A program made the position numbers and the translations under genes. A DNA stretch of 64,000 nucleotides from positions 1,302,001 through 1,366,000 of the forward strand of contig NZ_FTPP01000001.1 in NCBI RefSeq assembly GCF_900156345.1. Reading direction: 5' to 3'. The notes below the pieces were generated by a model that did no database searches, was not told the DNA's origin, and saw only the letters and a list, made by a program, of their open reading frames with translations. Origin of the DNA: Pontibacter indicus. GTDB taxonomy: Bacteria; Bacteroidota; Bacteroidia; Cytophagales; Hymenobacteraceae. Below, in pieces: positions 27,218 to 35,392 of this stretch. The first letter of the stretch is position 1. Every line of letters begins with the position of its first letter.

Positions 27218-28726
27218 TTAGCGGGTGCGCACTTTTGCAGTCGCCTCAGCCTTTGCCAAAATCTGCAGAATCAGGTCCCACAAATGCTCATACGGGACGA
27301 TCTCGATCTCTGCGTAGGCATCTCCGGGTGCGGGCGTATCCATCAATTTCTTGTAAAGTGATTCCCCTTTCGTCCGGCACATCTCTGCATCGTAGTCCTC
27401 CGTTACGGTCAATACCAGCAGTTTTAGGAAAAGCTTACTACGCAGGCTAAAGGCATCTTTTAAGTGCGTGGACACATATTTCTTAATGCTTTCAATACGG
27501 TACAGGAGTGCTTCTGTCTCCCCGCGCTCGAGCAGGTAGATGAACTGCAGTGTGAGAATGGCCACATTGAAGCCCAGTTTGTCTTTGCTATACTCCGGCA
27601 GCGAAAGCAGGTAAGGATTGTTGGCCTCCCCTTCCGGAACAGTCGCCTGCGGGTACACCAACCTGAAATAGGAACGATACAACACCCAGCGTTCTTTGGC
27701 GCTGGTAGGGATGATGTGAAAAGAAGAATTATCGAATATTTTTCGCTGCAGGATGTCTCCTAATTCATATTGCTGGGCGTGTACTGCCAGCAAAAAGTAG
27801 TTTTCCATATAAGAAAACCAGTTGACTGAAGTCGGGTTGTACAGTTGCAAATTCTTTTCAGCATATGCCAATCCATCGATATAGTCCTTGGCTCTCAAGT
27901 GAGCGTATACCATGATGAAGTTATTGTAGGTCAGATCGAAACGGTGCACGTTGATTTTATTACGGTCAACCAGACTCAGGGCATCTACCGTTATTGCAAT
28001 GATTTCCTTAAAGTTTCCTTCAAGCTCATGGTACCAGATGTAAGTCCGATAGTAAGCATAGTAGGAGCTGAATGTGTCGGACCCCTTCCATAATCTCTCC
28101 AGCTTCTCGATAATTTCCGGCAGATGTGGCAAAAACTCTTTTCTGGTCTTAGTTGACTTGCGCAGCTGAACAGTGGCATGCTGAAACGTAGAGACGGCTT
28201 CCCTTTCCATTACGAAGTGGCTCATGGCCGTCTTAAGCTCTTCTTGAGCAGCTGTGAACTTCTTTATAAAACCCTGTTCCGAGTAACTTAGGCTCAGCAG
28301 TTCCAGCGCAGATACTTTCAAATCAGTAAAGTCAAACTCTTGTGCTATCAGCAGTGCCTTACTGGCCAGGCTTATAACCAGGTCAAACTCGTAGCGGGCT
28401 CGCACAATGTTTGCCTGGTAGATCAAGCTGTTGCACTGTATTTCCTTCTGGCGTACATGATTGGCTGTGACTTTTTGCGGATCCACATAATTTAGCTCAT
28501 TGAAAAGCTTCTTTTTAACCCGATGCTTTAGCATTTTATACCTCACATCATTGGGGTTAGCATCATACAGATCTTTTGCTGCCTGCTTATCAGAGGTGTA
28601 TTTTCCTAGCTGTATGCCTTCTATAAATTTCTTCTCCTTCACACTCTGCTTGGGCATGTCCAGCAGCGCGGTTTCTGCCTGACTACAGGAAAGAACAATG
28701 TCAATCAATTTTTTTACTTCTTTCAT
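27218..28726 (-). CDS. Large alpha-helical protein of unknown function
   Basis: A 502-residue protein with no signal peptide or membrane segment. After a charged N-terminus (about 1-90) the sequence is almost all helical, with repeating pairs such as ALELLSLSYSEQGF, YYAYYRTYIWYHELEGNF and NNFIMVYAHLRAKDYIDGL that resemble TPR-type repeats, though no repeat unit can be fixed by eye. It is divergent from a 61-residue gene across a 320-base AT-rich region. No HTH is visible, so it is not a plain regulator. Not assigned to a family. Confidence 0.75.
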   Translation of the reverse strand: MKEVKKLIDIVLSCSQAETALLDMPKQSVKEKKFIEGIQLGKYTSDKQAAKDLYDANPNDVRYKMLKHRVKKKLFNELNYVDPQKVTANHVRQKEIQCNSLIYQANIVRARYEFDLVISLASKALLIAQEFDFTDLKVSALELLSLSYSEQGFIKKFTAAQEELKTAMSHFVMEREAVSTFQHATVQLRKSTKTRKEFLPHLPEIIEKLERLWKGSDTFSSYYAYYRTYIWYHELEGNFKEIIAITVDALSLVDRNKINVHRFDLTYNNFIMVYAHLRAKDYIDGLAYAEKNLQLYNPTSVNWFSYMENYFLLAVHAQQYELGDILQRKIFDNSSFHIIPTSAKERWVLYRSYFRLVYPQATVPEGEANNPYLLSLPEYSKDKLGFNVAILTLQFIYLLERGETEALLYRIESIKKYVSTHLKDAFSLRSKLFLKLLVLTVTEDYDAEMCRTKGESLYKKLMDTPAPGDAYAEIEIVPYEHLWDLILQILAKAEATAKVRTR

Positions 28727-29046
28727 GTAAAAGATTAACTAAAAACTCTATATATTAGAAATCCGTTAGCCTTTCAAACACTCTTGGAGCCCTTTTTAAC
28801 GCTAAACCTGAGTATTTTCTACCTTATTTTGACATAAAGTAACACAACTAAGTTACCTTTTTTAAATTTATTAGATAGTAATATATGAATATTAAAACTA
28901 AAAGCAATAGTTTTATATTATTTATAAAAATGTTTATATAAAATATTATTTAATTGATAGTTACCTTTTTACTAAAACTTTCTTTTCTTTTCAAGCCAAC
29001 TGTGTGAATCTTTGTTACACTATAAACCGATTTAACCCTAAAAATC
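28727..29046. other. AT-rich divergent intergenic region
   Basis: This 320-base gap is far richer in A/T than its surroundings. It holds two direct copies of AGTTACCTTTTT at 28851-28862 and 28959-28970, 108 bases apart, and the short inverted pair GTAAC/GTTAC around 28840-28856. AATCTTTG at 29007-29014 is a near match to the -7 element for the rightward gene. No reading frame is convincing. Confidence 0.6.
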
Positions 29047-29232
29047 ATGGCAACTATCATCATCACCATCATCCTGAATGTTCTGTTAGGCACACCAACT
29101 GAAACTACAAAAGATCAGGATCAGAACGCGACTACCACCAGCACCACATCTACAACTTCCACTACTCCGAGCACGACTGAAACCATGAATGCCATGGGTG
29201 GTTCAGGTACATGGGTTAATATTGAGAAATAG
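29047..29232 (+). CDS. Small protein, candidate secreted or precursor peptide
   Basis: A 61-residue protein of three parts: a hydrophobic start MATIIITIILNVLLG, a Thr/Ser-rich low-complexity stretch (about 27-45) and a C-terminal segment MNAMGGSGTWVNIEK. There is no Cys and no double-Gly leader of the usual kind. It begins after AAAATC, typical of Bacteroidota initiation, and lies 80 bases upstream of a peptide-type ABC transporter operon in the same direction. A precursor peptide is an inference from size, build and neighbours; it may instead be a membrane micro-protein. Confidence 0.55.
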   Translation: MATIIITIILNVLLGTPTETTKDQDQNATTTSTTSTTSTTPSTTETMNAMGGSGTWVNIEK

Positions 29233-29312
29233 GCTTTCGGGTCATTCTTGAGAATTGCTTCATTTTCCCTATATTGCCATTGTCTGATAATGGATAAAGG
29301 GCACAAAAAATA

Positions 29313-31037
29313 ATGCGGAAAACCCAGGCATTTCTATTTTCCTTACTTCTACTACTATTAAATTTTTGCGGTCAGCCAGCAAGGCAGCCCGATGAAGTAC
29401 GCCTTCGTTTGGCTATAGATCCGGGGAGTCTGAGTCCCATTGGCTATACCTCGCTGGAAGCTTTGCAGATCATCAATCTGCTTTATCATAGCCTGCTGAC
29501 CGTAGATCTTGAAGATAACGAATTGAAGCCAGGCCTTGCCTCCGCTTTTCCGGAAGTGGAGCGCAAGGACTCGCTTACTTTTTTCCACTACCAACTGCGC
29601 CCCGAAGCCGAATGGCCTGACGGAAGCCCCGTTACTGCACAAGACGTGGCTTTTACGCTGAAGGTGTTAAAGTCACCTTACGTCCGGAATGAGAATATCC
29701 GCTCACAACTAGAGTTCATCCAGGACATAAAGCTTAATTCTGCTGACCCCAGCAGGTTCACGCTCGTATGCCGGGGCTACACACCTGAAATGCAGCTCCT
29801 GACCGGCGACTTTTTTATCCTGCCTTCCTATCTGCTGGATCCTCAACAGGTATACAATACCATACCTCTACAGGCCTGGTCCACGGCTGACAGTACCCAA
29901 TATAACACAGATCGTACAAGGGCTGTGGCTACACGCTGCAACAGTTTAGGCTCACCCGAAAACAAAGCATTGTTGCAAGGCAGCGCTGGCTACGAGGTAG
30001 CGGAGTGGGCTCCGGGCCAACACATCGTGCTAAAACGGAAAGAAAACTGGTGGGGAAAAAACACAGGAAATGTGGTTAGCCACCTGACTGCCCACCCAGC
30101 ACAAATCAACTTTCAGATTATCCCGGACAACACCACCGCGCTGCTGGCGCTCAAAAACTCCCAGCTTGATGTACTGGACAATATCCCTGTCAACGAATTC
30201 GAGCAGCTCCGGCAGGATGAAAACTTCCTGAAAAACTACGACCTCCATACCCCGCAGGGCTACGACCTGATCTACGCTGCCATCAACTCACGGGCTCCCA
30301 AGTTCCGCGACAAACGTACCCGGCAGGCCATCGCTCACTTGCTGGACGTGCCGGCTATGATCCGGGTGAGCCAGCAATCGTACGCGACGCCAACGGTGGG
30401 CCCTATACCTCCTGACCGAAAAGACCTGTATCATCCACAGTTGCAACCCCGCCCATACGACCCAACACAAGCGACCACACTGCTGAAAGCTGCCGGCTGG
30501 ATACAGGAGCAGAACGGCTGGTACCGGAACATCAATGGCCAGCGGGAAGACCTGCGCATTGAACTGCTCTACAGGGCAGGCAATACGGCGTATGAGCAAA
30601 TGGCCCTTATCTTTCAGCAACATGCAGGAAAGGCCGGTATACCTGTCACTTTGTTGCCGCTGGAGGGGAATGTTTACAGCCAGCGGATAGACCAGCGGGA
30701 TTATGACATGCACTTCAGGGGCATCTCGGGTAATCCGTTTGTTTTCAATTTCAAGCCGCTGTTTCACACCAGTTTTTCCGGACCGGGCGGGCTCAATTCC
30801 ACAGGGTTTGGCACACCTGAAAGCGACCGGCTTCTGGATCAGATAAACGAAGCTGAAAGCGAAGCTGATAAAGCCAGGTCGCTGCACAGGCTGCAGGAAA
30901 TTATGCAGGAGGAAGCCGCTTTTCTACCGCTCTATTTCAGAAAAGAGCGCATAGCTATACACAACAGGTTCACGAACACAAAGGTATCAGGTGTGCGTCC
31001 TTACTACGACCTGAGTTCGTTTATGCTTAAGCCTTGA
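29313..31037 (+). CDS. Family 5 oligopeptide/nickel ABC substrate-binding lipoprotein
   Basis: A 574-residue protein of the DppA/OppA class. Signal peptide with lipobox LNFC (Cys about 19), then the family-5 fold with the marker WPDGSPVTAQDVAFTLKVL near 105-123 and the late hinge SGVRPYYDLS. It would capture a peptide in the periplasm for the two permeases that follow 7 bases downstream. Two-step start is clear. The ligand cannot be told from sequence; the neighbouring small-protein gene makes a self-made peptide a possibility. Confidence 0.9.
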   Translation: MRKTQAFLFSLLLLLLNFCGQPARQPDEVRLRLAIDPGSLSPIGYTSLEALQIINLLYHSLLTVDLEDNELKPGLASAFPEVERKDSLTFFHYQLRPEAEWPDGSPVTAQDVAFTLKVLKSPYVRNENIRSQLEFIQDIKLNSADPSRFTLVCRGYTPEMQLLTGDFFILPSYLLDPQQVYNTIPLQAWSTADSTQYNTDRTRAVATRCNSLGSPENKALLQGSAGYEVAEWAPGQHIVLKRKENWWGKNTGNVVSHLTAHPAQINFQIIPDNTTALLALKNSQLDVLDNIPVNEFEQLRQDENFLKNYDLHTPQGYDLIYAAINSRAPKFRDKRTRQAIAHLLDVPAMIRVSQQSYATPTVGPIPPDRKDLYHPQLQPRPYDPTQATTLLKAAGWIQEQNGWYRNINGQREDLRIELLYRAGNTAYEQMALIFQQHAGKAGIPVTLLPLEGNVYSQRIDQRDYDMHFRGISGNPFVFNFKPLFHTSFSGPGGLNSTGFGTPESDRLLDQINEAESEADKARSLHRLQEIMQEEAAFLPLYFRKERIAIHNRFTNTKVSGVRPYYDLSSFMLKP

Positions 31038-31044
31038 CAGTGCC

Positions 31045-32427
31045 ATGGCCAACTTTGTACTCAGGCGGCTACTCGTGGCTATACCTACGCTTTGGCTCAT
31101 CGCATCAGCCATCTTTTTACTGAGCAAGCTGATGCCAGGCGCATTTGGCAGCGCCCACCTGGCACAGCAGGAAGCTGGCTACTATAGCCGCAGCGATGCC
31201 GCCTCGCACGACCACAGCTACCGCCAGTTCTTAAAAAGCACTGGTCAGGACCTGCCGCTCTTCTACTTCAGTGTCTCCTCTGCCGCCCTGCCCGACACCT
31301 TATACCGGGTATTTCCGGAGCGTGACCGGGCCTTCCTTCAAAAGATCTCCTGGCAGTACGGAAACCCCGATGCAGCTGCCAGGTTTTTCCGGAGCCTGAA
31401 AACATTGGAAGCCAGCCTGACGGAGACAGAACGCCAACCGATACAGGCGCATCTCTACACGATTTATAGCCACCGAAATGCTTCCGAGCTGGAGGAGGCA
31501 ACAGCATGTATAGCAGCGTTGTTGCCTGCTGATCGGCTCAAGCACAGTCAGATACTGGAGAACAGTGCCCTGTTGTTAGCAAACTCCTCGGGCTATACCT
31601 TCCTTTCCCCATCGATGCAGTGGCATGGCTCCCAAAACCAATATCACCATTGGCTCGTGGGCCTGGCAAAGGGGAGCTTGGGCACTTCGCTGCGGGATGG
31701 CCGTCCGGTTAGCACAGTACTAGCCGAGGCAATTGGGAACACCTGGTGGTTACTGCTGATAAGTGTGTGCTTTGCCACGATGCTGGCCATGGAGCTGGCC
31801 CTGCTAATGGTGCGCCGCTCGGGTCGGATCTGGCGCAGCATGCTCCTTCCCTCCCTCTTCCTGCTCGACAGCATTCCGCTCTTTGTGCTGGCCATGCTCT
31901 TGCTGGTGCTGCTGGCGAGTCCGGCTTTTGTGCAGCTTTTCCCGGTGTACGGCATGGGCTATTACAGTGGGTATGATCAAAGTTGGGTACAGCAGCTCAG
32001 TCAATGGCTGCAGTTTATGGCCCTTCCGATGATCTGCCTGGTGCTGGCTAATCTGCCATACCTGACCAATCAGTTTTATCAGTCGGTCTCGGCCGTGGCT
32101 GGACAGGATTACATTCGCACGGCCCGCGCAAAGGGCCTCTCGGAGCAGCGCGTCATTCGGAGCCACATGCTGCGCAATGCCCTGTTGCCAGTCATTACGC
32201 ATCTGTCGGATTTTCTGCCTGCCTTGGTGGCCGGAGCCGTGATCATCGAAACTATTTTTGCTATACCTGGTGTAGGCCGCCTGTTGATTGATGCGGTACT
32301 GGCACGCGACTACCCGGTGATAGTGGGCATTGTGGTGATTGTGGCTATTTTCCGCCTGCTGTCGCACCTGCTCTCTGACCTCCTCTACGCCTTGGCCGAT
32401 CCACGTATTCGCACGCACGCCTCATGA
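31045..32427 (+). CDS. DppB-type ABC permease with large periplasmic insert
   Basis: A 460-residue permease, about 120 residues longer than E. coli DppB. Helix 1 (about 5-27) is followed by an insert of about 180 residues before the remaining five helices begin near 225. The cytoplasmic coupling loop RTARAKGLSEQRVIRSHMLR near 360 and FAIPGVGRLL match the family. It overlaps the next permease by 4 bases (ATGA). The insert is likely periplasmic and may contact the binding protein. No ABC ATPase lies in the operon. Confidence 0.88.
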   Translation: MANFVLRRLLVAIPTLWLIASAIFLLSKLMPGAFGSAHLAQQEAGYYSRSDAASHDHSYRQFLKSTGQDLPLFYFSVSSAALPDTLYRVFPERDRAFLQKISWQYGNPDAAARFFRSLKTLEASLTETERQPIQAHLYTIYSHRNASELEEATACIAALLPADRLKHSQILENSALLLANSSGYTFLSPSMQWHGSQNQYHHWLVGLAKGSLGTSLRDGRPVSTVLAEAIGNTWWLLLISVCFATMLAMELALLMVRRSGRIWRSMLLPSLFLLDSIPLFVLAMLLLVLLASPAFVQLFPVYGMGYYSGYDQSWVQQLSQWLQFMALPMICLVLANLPYLTNQFYQSVSAVAGQDYIRTARAKGLSEQRVIRSHMLRNALLPVITHLSDFLPALVAGAVIIETIFAIPGVGRLLIDAVLARDYPVIVGIVVIVAIFRLLSHLLSDLLYALADPRIRTHAS

Positions 32428-33512
32428 AGAACCTGTGGCAAATAGCGCGCGCCTTGTGGCAGACGGCGCCCGCCTTCCGGTTGGCCTTGCTATACCTGGT
32501 ATTGTTGGGAATGGTCGCGCTTGCGCTGCCCTGGCTGCCGCTGGCCTACACACCGAATGAGCTGGATCTGGACCAGATTTACCAGGCGCCTTTTGGAGGA
32601 TCGGCAGTGGCAGACAAGCCCCGGCACTGGCTCGGCACCGACGGCTTGGGCCGTGATGTGCTGGCTAATATGTTGTATGGAGCTCGCACCGCTTTCGCCA
32701 TCAGTTTACCCGTAATGGCTTTGGCGAGCCTGATTGGTTTAGCGCTCGGAGCTACGGCCGGACTCTATGGTAACCGGCGCCTATACCTGAGCCGCGCCCG
32801 CCTGCTGGCTTTGCTTCTCGGTCTGCTTCCTTTTATGTACTATGGTGTATACCTTCCGACAATACTCTCTAGCCAAGGCGGCGCTTCCTCCGACTTTTTA
32901 ATGACAGGTATAGCTGCTATCGGTTTAACACTACTCCTGGTTGCAGGCTTGACACTGCTTTTCAAGCAATTGCCCTTTCTCAAAAAGAAAGCCCCTTTTC
33001 CGGTTGATGAACTGCTGTTAAGGTTGATCGAGGTGCAGACCAGTATTCCGAGACTTGTGTTGATACTGGTTTTAGCCGCTATTGCGCCTCCTACCCTACT
33101 GGCTTTGTCTGTTTTACTGGTGCTTACCTTCTGGACGGGAACAGCGCGGTTGGCCAGGGCGGAGATGCTGAGAATCAGGGAGCTGCCCTTTTTCGAGGCT
33201 GCGACCAGCTTGGGCTACACACAAAAACGCCTCCTGGTCCGGCACGCGCTCCCACACCTGCTAGGGCCGATCCTGGTTGCGTTTTCTTTCGGTTTAGCAG
33301 GACTACTGATGCTGGAGTCTACGCTGTCGTTCCTAAACATTGGCGTCAGCACCGATCTGGTAAGTTGGGGAAGGATGATTGCGGGTATACGTACCAACAC
33401 AGCCGCCTGGTGGCTCGTTGCTATACCTGGTGTTATGTTGTCACTGACCGTACTGGCTTTACAGACGTTTAGCTACTATGTGCTGCAGTTCCTGCAACTT
33501 AAACAGCATTAG
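32424..33512 (+). CDS. DppC-type ABC permease
   Basis: A 362-residue permease with six membrane helices. LGTDGLGRDVLANMLYGART near 70-90 and the coupling loop FFEAATSLGYTQKRLLVRHA near 255-275 are typical of DppC/OppC. It overlaps dppB-like by ATGA, so the pair is translationally coupled. The energising ATPases (DppD/F) are missing from this locus and must come from elsewhere if the importer works. Confidence 0.9.
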   Translation: MKNLWQIARALWQTAPAFRLALLYLVLLGMVALALPWLPLAYTPNELDLDQIYQAPFGGSAVADKPRHWLGTDGLGRDVLANMLYGARTAFAISLPVMALASLIGLALGATAGLYGNRRLYLSRARLLALLLGLLPFMYYGVYLPTILSSQGGASSDFLMTGIAAIGLTLLLVAGLTLLFKQLPFLKKKAPFPVDELLLRLIEVQTSIPRLVLILVLAAIAPPTLLALSVLLVLTFWTGTARLARAEMLRIRELPFFEAATSLGYTQKRLLVRHALPHLLGPILVAFSFGLAGLLMLESTLSFLNIGVSTDLVSWGRMIAGIRTNTAAWWLVAIPGVMLSLTVLALQTFSYYVLQFLQLKQH

Positions 33513-33617
33513 CTTTTGTTACTTTTTATCCTGATCCCTCAATAACAGATATCGCAGTAGGCCTTGCAAGCAATTCTACTACATATCAATTCCCCTCTAT
33601 TTTGTATATTCATATTA

Positions 33618-33653
33618 ATATTCATTAAAGTACAAGTTACTTTTAATGAATAT
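33618..33653. promoter_or_regulatory. Large palindrome, candidate operator
   Basis: Arms at 33618-33632 and 33638-33653 pair over 15 bases with a single unpaired A, around a 5-base centre. It lies 68 bases upstream of the 83-residue gene and touches TATATTTC (33651-33658), a near match to a -7 element. The right half AAGTTACTTTT resembles AGTTACCTTTTT, found twice ahead of the 61-residue gene. Confidence 0.55.
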
Positions 33654-33721
33654 ATTTCCTGTGTTAGGAGCAGGCTGGGTAGTATTATTGTATCAATCTA
33701 AACCAAACCACAGCTTGCAAT

Positions 33722-33973
33722 ATGAAAACCTACGAAAACAATGCAGCTAACGCAAATAAGCATGCTGGCAGCCGCAATAACTTAAAATCATTGAAGCCTG
33801 TTACTCAAAATGATGATTCGATTGAATATTCCACTATTGATGGGGAAGTGATCGATTCGACTTTAGGGACGGATGCGGTTAAGAAAGGAACCGGTCTGTT
33901 TATAGGTGATTATTTTGTAGGAATACTTGATTCGCTCTCAGGAAAGAGTAATGTGCCTTACCTGCGGTACTAA
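33722..33973 (+). CDS. Small hypothetical protein
   Basis: An 83-residue, Asn/Asp/Ser-rich protein with no signal peptide, no Cys and a C-terminal part containing GTGLFIGDYFVGILDSLSG. The start follows AATATG with an A-rich upstream. It has a palindromic control region and its own terminator, so it is expressed by itself although it lies behind the ABC permeases. No family is recognised. It could be a second small effector or peptide precursor of the same locus (inference). Confidence 0.55.
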   Translation: MKTYENNAANANKHAGSRNNLKSLKPVTQNDDSIEYSTIDGEVIDSTLGTDAVKKGTGLFIGDYFVGILDSLSGKSNVPYLRY

Positions 33974-34000
33974 TATCGGCCGACAAGGCAACTACACCAA

Positions 34001-34032
34001 TAGAATAGAATAGAATAGAATAGAATAGAATA
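34001..34032. repeat. (TAGAA)6 microsatellite
   Basis: Six perfect tandem copies of TAGAA plus TA, in the 3' untranslated region of the 83-residue gene, 25 bases past its stop codon. Confidence 0.95.
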
Positions 34033-34079
34033 AGTTTAGATAATATTAGTGTTGGTTGTTTGTGTTTAGATTAGGCATT

Positions 34080-34113
34080 TGCCCTGCAGTCTCCTGCAGG
34101 GCATCTGTTTTTA
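34080..34113 (+). terminator. Terminator
   Basis: TGCCCTGCAG (34080-34089) pairs perfectly with CTGCAGGGCA (34094-34103), followed by TCTGTTTTTA. It would end the transcript of the 83-residue gene. Confidence 0.8.
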
Positions 34114-34129
34114 TAGCCTCATGCCGGAC

Positions 34130-34366
34130 TTATACCCAGCCTTTTCGCTCCGAGAAATGATTGCAGCCAAACTGTGCGCCTGTGATCATCTCAAATCTTC
34201 TTGGCTTCTTGTCTTCCGGCCCCTCGTGAATGAGTGGCAGCACATAAGCGGGCTCGAGGGCATGCTGTCCGGTTAGCTCGTCACACACGCCAAATTGATT
34301 GCTCTGAAGTTGAACTTTATTTTGGTCCTGTTCCCAGTGGTTACAGTTATTGCAGATAGCTTCCAT
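34130..34366 (-). CDS. Small Cys-rich protein, probable zinc binder
   Basis: A 78-residue protein that opens MEAICNNCNHWE and ends TGAQFGCNHFSERK. Four cysteines (CxxC at 5 and 8, then in FGVCDE and FGCNHF) make a zinc-ribbon-like site. Small proteins with a CxNCxxW start and a GxxFGCxHF end are frequent in Bacteroidota; their role is not known. Single gene, convergent with the 83-residue gene. Confidence 0.7.
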   Translation of the reverse strand: MEAICNNCNHWEQDQNKVQLQSNQFGVCDELTGQHALEPAYVLPLIHEGPEDKKPRRFEMITGAQFGCNHFSERKGWV

Positions 34367-34689
34367 ATCAAAATAGTTTTAAGTCATACATTGATTTACT
34401 ATACCCTTTTTACCTGCTTTAGCCATACTTAGGTTGCGTTTAGCTGCTTATATGCAGTAATTTAGAATAAAGCTAAACAATATCAACCTCTATACCTTTC
34501 CAGTAATAACCTAATATCTGAGGTTGATCAGAAGGAAGAGTTCAACTCATTTCCGAGAAGGTATAGGCGACAATGCGCGGTAGAATAAACACCCTGACAA
34601 AAGTCTCAAAACCGTTGGCTATACCTAAAAGCAGATGCGTCTGGTTGCAAAACAGGGTATTTAGACCGAAATTGGCGGCAAAAGGCGAC
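34367..34689. other. Intergenic gap without a clear gene
   Basis: A 323-base gap. I see only scattered TATACC/GGTATA sites (near 34399, 34491, 34559, 34619) and no convincing terminator or reading frame; an in-frame extension of rlmH back to 34573 lacks any family similarity. Confidence 0.5.
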
Positions 34690-35163
34690 ATGAAGATCAA
34701 ACTCATTGCGATTGGCAAGACGGACGAGCCGTTTCTGGAGGAAGGTATACAGAAGTACATGAAGCGGCTGAAGCACTATCATCCGTTCGAGTTCACAATT
34801 ATACCAGATGTAAAGCAGGGCGGTAAGTTCACAGCTGATAATTTAAAGGAGGCGGAAGGCAAACTGCTGCTGCAAAAAATCCAGGATGGCGACCACGTTG
34901 TGCTGCTAGACGAAAAGGGCAAAACCTTCACCTCAACTGAGTATGCCCACTTTCTGCAAAAGAAACTCAATGCTGTGACCACTAACTTGGTCTTCATAAT
35001 CGGAGGTGCCTACGGCTTCTCTCCTGCTATCTACGAGCGGGCAAATGACAAAATCTCACTTTCTAAAATGACGTTTTCACACCAAATGGTTCGCCTCTTT
35101 TTCGTGGAGCAACTATACCGGGGCTTCACAATTCTGAGAGGCGAGAAATACCATCATGATTGA
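34690..35163 (+). CDS. rlmH: 23S rRNA pseudouridine-1915 N3-methyltransferase
   Basis: A 157-residue SPOUT methyltransferase. The start MKIKLIAIGKTDEPFLEEGI and the SAM knot with FIIGGAYGFSPAIYERA and the end RGEKYHHD are diagnostic. It methylates pseudouridine 1915 in helix 69 of 23S rRNA on the assembled ribosome. An upstream in-frame ATG at 34573 is rejected because the family is 155-157 residues and begins here. Single gene. Confidence 0.96.
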   Translation: MKIKLIAIGKTDEPFLEEGIQKYMKRLKHYHPFEFTIIPDVKQGGKFTADNLKEAEGKLLLQKIQDGDHVVLLDEKGKTFTSTEYAHFLQKKLNAVTTNLVFIIGGAYGFSPAIYERANDKISLSKMTFSHQMVRLFFVEQLYRGFTILRGEKYHHD

Positions 35164-35392
35164 GTTTTAGGGTGACGCATGTTGGGTAATCTACCAATGG
35201 CATCACTTGAATAACAAACCAGGACTGAATAGGCTGGAATCTCTTTTGCAGTGCGCTTCTCTCCTCCTGCTCACAAGTGGCCAAATCTAGTAAAATGACA
35301 GGAAATGAAGTCACAACTCTTATTTAGGTTTGGGACAGTTAAAACTTTCCGCTAGTTTTATCTCCAGACACTTCCAACCTAAATATACTCTG

